From Okeania sp. SIO1I7 (GTDB taxonomy: Bacteria > Cyanobacteriota > Cyanobacteriia > Cyanobacteriales > Microcoleaceae): DNA of 64,000 nt. The stretch covers positions 341,680 through 405,679 of the forward strand of contig JAAHGF010000003.1 of the NCBI GenBank assembly GCA_010672585.1, read 5' to 3'. This document shows positions 56,763 through 64,000 of the stretch, piece by piece (within the stretch, counting starts at the first letter, position 1; each line of letters starts with the position of its first letter). The notes under the pieces are model-generated. The model was not told where the DNA came from and did no database searches. It worked only from the letters and a program-made list of their open reading frames with translations. The position numbers and the translations under genes are program-made.

Positions 56763-57098
56763 ATATCATGTCTGGTAGCATCGGTCTTGTATAGAGAAGG
56801 TAAGGAAGAAGGAAGAAGCTTTAAGAAAAGGAAAAATTTTACTTATAGAACCTGTTTGGTATCTCTAAAAATTTAGGCGTACGCTCTTATTACTTAACTT
56901 AAGCTGATGTATTTTCCTCAAAAGACATCTCCAATCATCAAAAATCAAATCAATTATTGTACACAAATCATCAATTATTTCCCTCTACTCCCTACTCCCT
57001 CTTTTCTGGAGAGAGCTAAAAGATACCACTCAGGGGTTCTATATGACGGTAGATATTTCCCCAACTTTTACACGGGACTATACCAACGGACATGATAT
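56763..57098. mobile_element. Family B element containing another element that contains a family A element
   Basis: Outer ends atatcatgtctggtagcatc and accaacggacatgatat. It is the inverted equivalent of the uninterrupted copy at 62124-62278. At acttata it is broken by an insert from 56848 (gaacctgtttggtatc) to 57039 (gataccactcaggggttc), and within that insert lies a family A element (56920-57019, agacatctccaatcatc ... tctggagagagcta). Confidence 0.85.
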
Positions 57099-57220
57099 GA
57101 CATATTTTTTCGTCTATATCGATAAGTTTTGACAAAAACAGAGAAATTTTATAGCAAGGTATTTTATAATATCATTATTCTGTGACTGCTTTGAATCCAT
57201 AAAAATATTATCAAAAAATA

Positions 57221-60200
57221 CTAAGGGTTAATTGTAATTTGACTAAATATTTTCTGCAATATATTTTGCAGTTGTGATTGTTTAATTGGTTTATTTAATA
57301 AAGCTGAAAAATTTAGTTCGTTGAGCAGACTTTTGTCTGGATATTTACCAATAGGAGTTAACATAACTAATGGTAAAGATTGATATTTAGGTATCTCCCT
57401 AATAGCAGTAGCAGTTGCTACTCCATCCATTTCTGGCATTTGCATATCAATAATTATTAAGTCAAAATTTTGATTTTGGTTAACATTTTCATGTTGTAGA
57501 AGATCTATTGCTTCGACACCTGATGCTACACCATGAGTTAAAATTTCCCACTGACTTAACTGCTTAGTTAAAATCTGTAAGCAAGAAGGATTATCATCTA
57601 CAATTAATAATCGTTTTTCACCTAATTTCGGTATAGAATTCAGTTGACTTTTCACATGATCATCAACTGTGACAATTATGGTGAAATAAAAGGTAGAACC
57701 TATTCCTTCTTGACTTTCAACCCACATTTTACCACCCATCATCTCGCAGAGACGTTTACTAATTACTAATCCTAATCCTGTTCCTCCGTATTCTCTAGTT
57801 GTAGAACTATCTACTTGACTAAATGGTTGAAATAATTTGTGCATTTTGTCTCGGGGAATCCCAATTCCAGTATCTTTAACAATAATTTTTATTTCATACA
57901 AATTATTGTCTATATTTTGTTGATCATTGCTTTTTGATGAATCTGTTATTTTGTTAGCTGAAACATTAACTAATACTTCTCCCTTTTGTGTGAATTTAAT
58001 CGCATTAGAGAGAAGATTAACTAATATTTGACGTACTCTGATTTCATCTCCTGAAATTATACTTGGAGTATCATCTTCAAGTAAATAAGCTAATTCAATA
58101 TTTTTGTTTACTGCCTTAATAGCTAATAAATCAATACACTTTTCTACACATAATCTTAAATTAAAAGGTCTTGACTCCAAATCTATTTTATTAGACTCTA
58201 TTTTGGAAAAGTCAAGAATATCATTAATAATTCCTAGCAAAGCAATACTACAATCATGGACATCATTCAAATATTCTTGCTGTTCTAAATTTAAGTCACT
58301 ATCAAATAACAAAGAAGTCATCCCAATTATTCCATTCATTGGAGTCCGAATTTCATGACTGATCGTAGCCAAAAATTCACTTTTAGCTTTATTCGCAACT
58401 TCTGCTGCTTGTCTTGCTTGTTGAAGAGCAATATTTTGTTCAGCAAGTTGTTGACGTTGGTTAGTTTCTTGCTTCAATAAATTAGCATGAGCGAGAGCAA
58501 TTCCTACTTGTTGGGCAACATCTTCTAGTAGTTTAATTTCATCTTTTGTCCAAGTACGGTAACGATCGCATTGATGCAAGCAAATAATTCCATTGGGTTC
58601 ACCCTGATAAGAGGTGCGAACCATTAACATAGATTTTAATCCTATAGAAATACATATTGATACCGAAACATTTGTTTGTAGCAGTGGTTCTGTATAAACA
58701 TTATCGGAGGCGATCGCTCTATCTTGTTCTAAAAGCTTTCCTATATATGGATTATCTACTACCAGCATTTCTATATCCATGATTGATTCATATCCTTCCT
58801 CTAAATACTCAGCTACAAATGGCACTTTTGGTACTTTTCCTGCTTGATAAGAATGAATAATACAACGGTTGACGAGAAAAGCTTGACCTATTTGTTTTGC
58901 AGTAGTATTAAATATTCTCTGTGCATCTAAACTTTGACGAATCTCTTGAGTAATTTGTCCTAATATAAGACTACGTTGTAATTGTTGTTGTAGCGCTAAG
59001 TGAGTTAAATTTTGTTCAATCGCACTAGCGAGAATATTCGTCACTGACTGTAAAAAGTGAATATCATCAAGAGTGAAAGTATATTTTTTAGTCGCATAAG
59101 CAGCTAATATTCCTACTGATTGATGATTTCCCGGAATGATTAAACTGATACCACTGACAATACCTTGCTTTAACAAGTGTTTGAAGTCTGGATACTCTGA
59201 AATTTTAGTGTTGAGGTCTTCAATAATAACTGGTTTGTCCGCAGCTAAAGTGTGAGTAATAATAGAATTAAAAGCCTTAATAACAACTGGTTGAGCAATT
59301 AAATTTTTTGCTTTATTCATACTAGCTTTAATTTGCCAAGTTTGAGTATCTGATGAGTATTCCCAAATTTGACAATGGTCTAGTTTTAGAGTCTGACAAA
59401 CTAGGGACACTGCTTCTGACATTAGCTCAAATAAAGAAATATTTTGTAAAGCACGTTGACCTAATTTTGCTAATGCTGCTGCTGCTGAAGCTTGAATAGC
59501 TAATTTTTGTTCTGCTTGTTTGCGTTCGTAAAGTGCAGCTTGCTGTTCGCTAATATCCCGCAAAATTATCGTAAATACAGTTTCATCTTTTAATTCTAAT
59601 TGTGAAATTGATGCCTCTGCTGGAAATTCTGTATCATCTTTTCGCCTAGCAATAACTACAGCTAGTCTATGTTTTGTTTGATGATGTTTTACTTCTAGAG
59701 AGTTGTTGAATTTTGACTCTTGCCAAACAATTAATTTACCAAGTGATTGCCCTACAGCTTCCTGATTTGTATAACCAAATATTTTTTCTGCTCCTTGATT
59801 AAACATTTGAATAATTCTATTTCTATCTACTGAAATAATTGCATCTTCTGCCATATCTAAAATACCTGCTAAACGAGCCTCAGAATTTTTTAGAGCTTCA
59901 GAAAATGCTATACGTTCATGTATTTCATTTTCTAGCTTTTGATTTAAAAGATTTAAATCTGCTGTCCGCTTGTGTACTCTAGCTTCCAAATTGGCATTCA
60001 GGAGACTAATTTTTTCTGCAGGTAAAATACGCTCTCTAATTTGCTGTTCTAGTTCCTCATTAGTTGCCTCTAATTTTATGAAATCAGGTATTGTTAAAAA
60101 TTTCCGAGCTAAACGAATTAAAAATATTACTGTGACGATAGCAACTATTACTGTAGAAGCTTTAACTAATTCTAATAGACCATGATGAGGATACCGTATA

Positions 60201-60454
60201 TTCCAAATTTTTTGACTGTAAGAAATACCAGTAAAAATCATCAAAATTGCAAACATCCAAAAAGTTAAATTGAATGGCATACTTGGTCGTTTAATCAAAC
60301 AGTAAGTAAGTATTAGTGCGATAAAATAATAGGCCAGTGCTATCAATAAATCTGATGTTAAATTAAATAATATTACCCCCGGTTGTAATAGATCATAAAT
60401 TCTATTCATCAGTAAGATACCCAAACCTATAGTTGTTAGAAATACCCCTGACAT
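57221..60454 (-). CDS. Hybrid sensor histidine kinase with ethylene-receptor-like membrane domain
   Basis: 1077 residues. Membrane domain (about 5-120) whose middle (34-80) aligns with the ethylene-binding domain of ETR1 ([12 protein letters not shown]); Asp 35 is kept, but the copper ligands Cys and His are Thr 75 and Tyr 79. Then a coiled coil, PAS (about 190-310), GAF (about 330-480), GAF (about 490-655), HisKA with [10 protein letters not shown] (His about 699), HATPase (about 785-930, GTGLGLVIS) and a receiver (about 945-1070) with Asp about 1000 in [15 protein letters not shown] hybrid kinase passes phosphate from His to its own receiver; the partner is not adjacent. GAF domains could bind a bilin, but I see no bilin cysteine motif. 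Confidence 0.88.
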   Translation of the reverse strand: MSGVFLTTIGLGILLMNRIYDLLQPGVILFNLTSDLLIALAYYFIALILTYCLIKRPSMPFNLTFWMFAILMIFTGISYSQKIWNIRYPHHGLLELVKASTVIVAIVTVIFLIRLARKFLTIPDFIKLEATNEELEQQIRERILPAEKISLLNANLEARVHKRTADLNLLNQKLENEIHERIAFSEALKNSEARLAGILDMAEDAIISVDRNRIIQMFNQGAEKIFGYTNQEAVGQSLGKLIVWQESKFNNSLEVKHHQTKHRLAVVIARRKDDTEFPAEASISQLELKDETVFTIILRDISEQQAALYERKQAEQKLAIQASAAAALAKLGQRALQNISLFELMSEAVSLVCQTLKLDHCQIWEYSSDTQTWQIKASMNKAKNLIAQPVVIKAFNSIITHTLAADKPVIIEDLNTKISEYPDFKHLLKQGIVSGISLIIPGNHQSVGILAAYATKKYTFTLDDIHFLQSVTNILASAIEQNLTHLALQQQLQRSLILGQITQEIRQSLDAQRIFNTTAKQIGQAFLVNRCIIHSYQAGKVPKVPFVAEYLEEGYESIMDIEMLVVDNPYIGKLLEQDRAIASDNVYTEPLLQTNVSVSICISIGLKSMLMVRTSYQGEPNGIICLHQCDRYRTWTKDEIKLLEDVAQQVGIALAHANLLKQETNQRQQLAEQNIALQQARQAAEVANKAKSEFLATISHEIRTPMNGIIGMTSLLFDSDLNLEQQEYLNDVHDCSIALLGIINDILDFSKIESNKIDLESRPFNLRLCVEKCIDLLAIKAVNKNIELAYLLEDDTPSIISGDEIRVRQILVNLLSNAIKFTQKGEVLVNVSANKITDSSKSNDQQNIDNNLYEIKIIVKDTGIGIPRDKMHKLFQPFSQVDSSTTREYGGTGLGLVISKRLCEMMGGKMWVESQEGIGSTFYFTIIVTVDDHVKSQLNSIPKLGEKRLLIVDDNPSCLQILTKQLSQWEILTHGVASGVEAIDLLQHENVNQNQNFDLIIIDMQMPEMDGVATATAIREIPKYQSLPLVMLTPIGKYPDKSLLNELNFSALLNKPIKQSQLQNILQKIFSQITINP

Positions 60455-60695
60455 AATATAATATCCCTCCTGATATACTAGCTATTATTATTTAATCAAA
60501 TCCTAAGCTGTAGTCGCAATTAGAACTTTCGAGGTTATACTGCACAAACAAATCGGCGAAAGCCAAAACGCAAATAGCTTTTTTATTTCCCTGATTTAAG
60601 CATTTATTTTAAAGCTAACTATTGTACTTCAGTAAACCAAGAAAAACTATATAATTTTGATAATTGTCTAGAAAAACATCTGAAATTAAGTCAAA

Positions 60696-61808
60696 ATGCT
60701 TAATACTCCCATCCAATTAGCAATTACTTTAGGAACTCGCCCTGAAGCTATTAAATTAGCACCAGTTATCCAACTTTTTCAAAATTCTCCAGATTTTAAT
60801 ACTCAGGTAATTTTAACTGGACAACATCGAGAAATGGTAACACAGGTAATGAAATTATTTGAAATTAGTCCCGATCGGGATTTAGCAATTATGCAAACTC
60901 GGCAAACGTTGACAGATATTATGTGCCGAAGTTTGCAAGGATTAGAAGCGTTATTTCTGCAGTTACAGCCCCAATTAGTATTAGTCCAGGGAGATACTAG
61001 CACCGCTTTTGCAGCTACCCTAGCTGCATTTTATCAAAAAATTCCTGTGGGTCACATCGAAGCAGGTTTACGAACTAATGATTTATTGAATCCCTATCCT
61101 GAAGAAGCAAACCGCCGTTTAATTTCTCAGATAGCTCAATTACATTTTGCTCCGACCAATTTAGCTGTAGAAAACTTGCATAAATCTGGAGTATTAGGAG
61201 AAATTCATCAAACAGGAAATACGGTCATCGATGCTTTGTTAAAAGTAGCAAAAACTCGACCTCAATGTGATATTTATGGTTTAGATTGGAACAAATATCG
61301 AGTAATATTAGCAACTGTTCATCGGCGCGAAAATTGGGGAGAACCTTTGACAGAAATTGCTCAAGGATTTATCAAAATTTTAGAGAAGTTTCCTGATACA
61401 GCTTTAGTTTTACCTCTCCATAAAAACCCTACAGTTAGAGAACCTTTAAAAGCTATTTTAGAAAGTCATCCGAGAGTATTTTTAGAAGAACCTTTTGATT
61501 ATAGTAAATTAGTAGGAGCAATTCATAATTGTTATTTAGTATTAACTGATTCTGGTGGTTTACAAGAAGAAGCTCCGAGCTTAGGAAAGCCTGTTTTAGT
61601 ATTACGAGAAACTACAGAAAGGCCGGAGGCAATCATGGCAGGAACTGCTAAACTTGTAGGTACTGATTCAACTAATATTATGGCTGCTACTGCGGAATTG
61701 TTGAGTGATGTTGCTAAGTATGAAAAAATGGCAATGGCAATTAATCCTTTCGGTGACGGTCATGCCTCAGAAAGAATTATGAAAATTGTGAAAAGTTATT
61801 TTGGTTAA
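60696..61808 (+). CDS. wecB: UDP-N-acetylglucosamine 2-epimerase (non-hydrolysing)
   Basis: Interconverts UDP-GlcNAc and UDP-ManNAc for surface polysaccharides. 370 residues, full length: LGTRPEAIKLAPVI (12-25), D100 in QGDTS, E122 in GHIEAGLRT, E136 in PYPEEANRR, H209 in ATVHRRENW and LTDSGGLQEEAPSLGKPVLV. The residues known to be catalytic in the E. coli enzyme are all present. It fits the glycan theme of the giant glycosyltransferase elsewhere in the window. Confidence 0.95.
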   Translation: MLNTPIQLAITLGTRPEAIKLAPVIQLFQNSPDFNTQVILTGQHREMVTQVMKLFEISPDRDLAIMQTRQTLTDIMCRSLQGLEALFLQLQPQLVLVQGDTSTAFAATLAAFYQKIPVGHIEAGLRTNDLLNPYPEEANRRLISQIAQLHFAPTNLAVENLHKSGVLGEIHQTGNTVIDALLKVAKTRPQCDIYGLDWNKYRVILATVHRRENWGEPLTEIAQGFIKILEKFPDTALVLPLHKNPTVREPLKAILESHPRVFLEEPFDYSKLVGAIHNCYLVLTDSGGLQEEAPSLGKPVLVLRETTERPEAIMAGTAKLVGTDSTNIMAATAELLSDVAKYEKMAMAINPFGDGHASERIMKIVKSYFG

Positions 61809-61848
61809 GCTATTTTTGCTCGGTTATATCATTATTTGGTAGAACAGT

Positions 61849-61946
61849 TATAGCGCTACGCGCTAGGGAATAGGGAACAGAGAATAGCAAACTGTAAAAA
61901 GCTTTTAGGATTGAAAAATGTCCTAACCAATTTTTGTAGTGCTATA
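61849..61946. mobile_element. Family I element (short copy)
   Basis: tatagcgctacg at the left, ttgtagtgctata at the right, core aaaatgtcctaacc; 98 bp. Confidence 0.7.
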
Positions 61947-61950
61947 TAAT

Positions 61951-62306
61951 CAGGACTTACGCATGAGGATCGACCAAGAGAGAAAAAATTTTCCTTTTAT
62001 TCAATCCTCTTCCTTTTAGGGAGAGATAATTATCAATTATCCATTATCCATTATCCATTATTGAAGCAGAGCCACCATATATAGTAGTGGTTAACGGCCG
62101 TTAACCCCTACTAATAGTGTATAATATCATGTCCGTTGGTATAGTCCCGTGTAAAAGTTGGGGAAATATCTACCGCCATATAAGTAAAATTTTTCCTTTT
62201 CTTAAAGCTTCTTCCTTCTTCCAACTTCGGTCTTCCTTACCTTCTCTATACAAGACCGATGCTACCGGACATGATATAATTTCGTATTTTGCGTAAGTCC
62301 CGATCA
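61951..62306. mobile_element. Element with TCAGGACTTACGCA ends containing a nested family B element
   Basis: Left end atcaggacttacgcatgagg, right end ttttgcgtaagtcccgat. Inside: tcaatcctctt and ccattatccattatc (family E-like), a 32-base palindrome (62082-62113) and a complete family B element (62124-62278). Confidence 0.65.
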
Positions 62307-62834
62307 AATTAAATAGCTTTGCTTCAACTAGCGATCGCTAGCTTCATATTTTTCCTCATAATGCTTATTTGAAATACAAAAAATTGTGCAAATATACGAA
62401 TCTCCCTATCTCCCCATCTCCCTATCTCCCTATCTCCCCATCTCCCCACACTCCCCTGCTTAATAAAATGTAGATACTTTCCACATTTCTACGTAATTTT
62501 GCTGGTATATCTATGTATATACTTTGGGTTTCCTTCCTCAATTCTATCTACATCTTATATAACTACTATAACTACGCATTGAGGTTAGGACTAAGACATT
62601 GCTCAATGCTATTTTGCTACGCAACATATTTACGAAGCACAACCTAGCAAAAACTCAGTTATATTTAATTTTAATTTTGAATTTTTAATTATTGAATTTA
62701 TCATTACCAGTGGAACCTTTGTGGAGCATTCCGAAAATTTCCTCATCTCTAGCAATAGTAACTTATGGACATAGTATTGCACACCTTCTATATATTGTCT
62801 GCACAACCCGAATAAGAAGCTATACAACCATAAA

Positions 62835-63310
62835 ATTTGGGAAATAATCTATATAATTCTACGGATAAATTCATCATCCGGAAAAATCCGATAAAAATTT
62901 CCCATAAAATAACATTAAAGGTTTATTAATAACCAAAGACTTGGAAAATAATCTTCGTTATTCTAGGAATAGATTCATCACCCGGAAAGTTTTTATGATT
63001 TTCCTAAAATTTGGCAAAAAAATTCATTAATCACCGATTTTATTCTGAGAAATCTATATTATTCTAGAAATACACTCATCATCCGGAAAAAACAATAAAT
63101 TTTTTTTATATGTCCAAATGCCAATCGTTATCTATTATTTTGAGCAAATCTATAATCCTCTAGGAATATACTCATCATCCGGAAAAAAACTAACAATTAT
63201 TGATCAAGGCTTAAAAGGACAATAGATTTAAAACGTATTTTTATTGACGCATTCTAGATAATACTAGCCGTATATTGACTATCCGGAAAAAAAATAGTCA
63301 CTTTACATAA
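62835..63310 (+). repeat. Five repeats of about 30 bp, spaced 96-104 bp
   Basis: Each copy has the form attctaggaata-a-tcatc followed by catccggaaaaa. The ccgg cores lie at 62878, 62982, 63083, 63179 and 63283, so the steps are 104, 101, 96 and 104 bp. The sequence between copies is not conserved apart from an a-tgag/ttgg-aaat-atctat lead-in. The first copy has cggataaat for taggaata; the last is the most diverged. Such regular spacing over a promoter region suggests protein binding sites. Confidence 0.8.
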
Positions 63311-63378
63311 AATTCAAAAAAAAGCTTCTAAAACCCCAGAAAAACCTAGTATTTTGTAAAGTTTCCATGAAGTGGCGT

Positions 63379-63400
63379 AAAAACACTAGCGGTGTTTTTA
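63379..63400 (+). terminator. Hairpin upstream of the exported-protein gene
   Basis: aaaaacac, loop tagcg, gtgttttta: eight-base stem flanked by A and T runs, typical of a bidirectional terminator or an attenuator. It lies between the repeat array and the ATG at 63583. Confidence 0.5.
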
Positions 63401-63582
63401 TGGAGTTGATATATTTATTTACAGATACAAAGGAAAAGAAATCAATCAGGATTTCCAACTAGAAATATCTACAACACAAAGATTAGTGAGAAAACAGTTT
63501 TATCGGTTAATTTGTATCAACAAAACTGCTCTTCTCAGAGAAAATACTGACATTAACTATCAAACACAAACAAGGAGTAAAA

Positions 63583-64000
63583 ATGATCGCTAAGTCTCTA
63601 AAGCAAATCGCATTCGCTACTATTATCGTTTCTGCTCCTTTAGCAGTAGCTACTGTATTCAACGCTGGTACTGCTAACGCTGCAGTTTTATCCGGTAATT
63701 TCAGTTTTGATGGTGCTGGTAATACAATTTCATTTGATGAAAATATGCTAGATTTCGCTGAGGGTGGAATTGCTCTATCACTTAAAAATGGTTATTTCGC
63801 TGGTGTAAACTCAGATGCACAGATTTTTGATATTTCTGGTCTTGCAGCTCTTGATGATATGGATACTGACATAGCACCTGTCAAATTTATAGAATTGAGC
63901 GATGGAACTACTTTAAATCTGACATCATTTAATGATTTCACCTTCACTCCTCAGATAGGAACAACTGATATCAACTTAGGATTCAGTGGATTCTTTTTAA
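63583..64000 (+). CDS. Exported protein, N-terminal part (runs off the window)
   Basis: Open from ATG 63583 to the end of the window (139 codons) with a good ribosome site (aaggag) eight bases before. A signal peptide is clear: MIAKSLKQIAFATIIVSAPL, then a hydrophobic run to ANA, cleavage near residue 32. The mature part is beta-rich and acidic (VLSGNFSFDGAGNTISFDEN, GLAALDDMDTDIAPVKFIEL). This is the style of cyanobacterial PEP-CTERM-type secreted proteins, but the sorting signal would be outside the window, so the family is not proven. Confidence 0.85.
   Translation, partial: MIAKSLKQIAFATIIVSAPLAVATVFNAGTANAAVLSGNFSFDGAGNTISFDENMLDFAEGGIALSLKNGYFAGVNSDAQIFDISGLAALDDMDTDIAPVKFIELSDGTTLNLTSFNDFTFTPQIGTTDINLGFSGFFL

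Larger units (their letters stand above)
62307..63582. promoter_or_regulatory. Long upstream region of an exported-protein gene
   Basis: No gene is supported. After heptamer runs (tctcccta, 62397-62455) it holds five degenerate copies of a sequence of about 30 bases (see the repeat entry), a hairpin (63379-63399) and a 180-bp leader. Most of it is different in character from the other spacers: no family A-F elements. Confidence 0.5.

Noticed and set aside
57221..60454. Phytochrome-type bilin binding by the GAF domains
   Set aside because: No Cys-His chromophore motif in either GAF domain, so a photoreceptor call is not justified.
62835..63310. CRISPR array or replication iterons
   Set aside because: Repeats are degenerate with about 70-base gaps, no cas genes; no dnaA, rep gene or DnaA-box cluster is seen, so an origin is not supported.

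Overview
The window looks like chromosomal DNA from a filamentous, low-GC, non-marine-picoplankton type cyanobacterium, most like the Trichodesmium/Okeania group. That placement is inference. What I see is: HIP1 sites (gcgatcgc) scattered throughout; typical cyanobacterial genes (FtsH protease, RimO, ClpS, WecB, cobH-type precorrin-8X methylmutase, urease A/B, small proteins I recognise as DUF3288, DUF3531 and DUF1049 types); an AT-rich base composition; and unusually long spacers filled with 7-base tandem repeats (ttccttc, gtcagaa, agctgat types) and small inverted-repeat elements. Roughly a third of the window is non-coding and eight or more genes are visibly broken.

Layout. 0-0.5 kb: 3' end of a TnpB gene with its hairpin end. 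0.9-2.7 kb: ftsH on the minus strand. 3.8-14.3 kb: a TPR-DUF579 protein followed by a roughly 3150-residue multidomain enzyme (two GT4, two GT2, three tandem near-identical methyltransferase domains, one SPINDLY/OGT-like GT41 domain and a thrice-repeated helical module). Together they look like a polysaccharide or surface-glycan assembly and methylation unit, and this is the most striking object here. 15-22 kb: small conserved genes (DUF3288, TPR proteins, Nudix, DUF3531, an ECF-type ABC ATPase), a broken methyltransferase and an HpxZ/AtzH-like gene split by a small transposable element with a perfect 8-bp target duplication. 22-25 kb: gene remnants, an 8 x 76 bp tandem array and precorrin-8X methylmutase. 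25-33 kb: conserved membrane and HTH proteins, two tRNA genes (Thr-GGT, Tyr-GTA), an ABC exporter, an alkaline-ceramidase-like membrane enzyme and a Nudix protein. 33.7-41.2 kb: a TerB-dynamin-like GTPase, a divergently placed broken second GTPase and a repeat-built coiled-coil membrane protein with a premature stop. 41.3-49.5 kb: a decayed mazF, a 46-residue membrane protein, an OmpA-type envelope protein, rimO, IS605-family debris and a DEAD-box helicase with a long leader. 49.8-61.8 kb: a GT39-like membrane glycosyltransferase, glpK, clpS, ureA-ureB without ureC next to them, an RluE-type pseudouridine synthase, a hybrid histidine kinase whose sensor resembles the ethylene-receptor membrane domain, and wecB. 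62.3-64 kb: a long spacer holding five degenerate repeats spaced about 100 bp apart, ending in an exported-protein gene that runs off the window.

Genes that plausibly work together: the TPR-DUF579 protein, the giant glycosyltransferase/methyltransferase, the GT39-like protein and WecB (which makes UDP-ManNAc) all point to envelope glycan synthesis. The OmpA-type protein and the exported proteins belong to the same envelope. The two GTPases and the coiled-coil membrane protein could form a membrane-remodelling neighbourhood, now partly decayed.

The non-coding part is as informative as the genes. I can define at least ten families of short inverted-repeat elements by comparing copies within the window. 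Several are nested, several abut or supply the stop codons of genes, and one family (ends gtaagcattcagc) leaves 8-bp target duplications.
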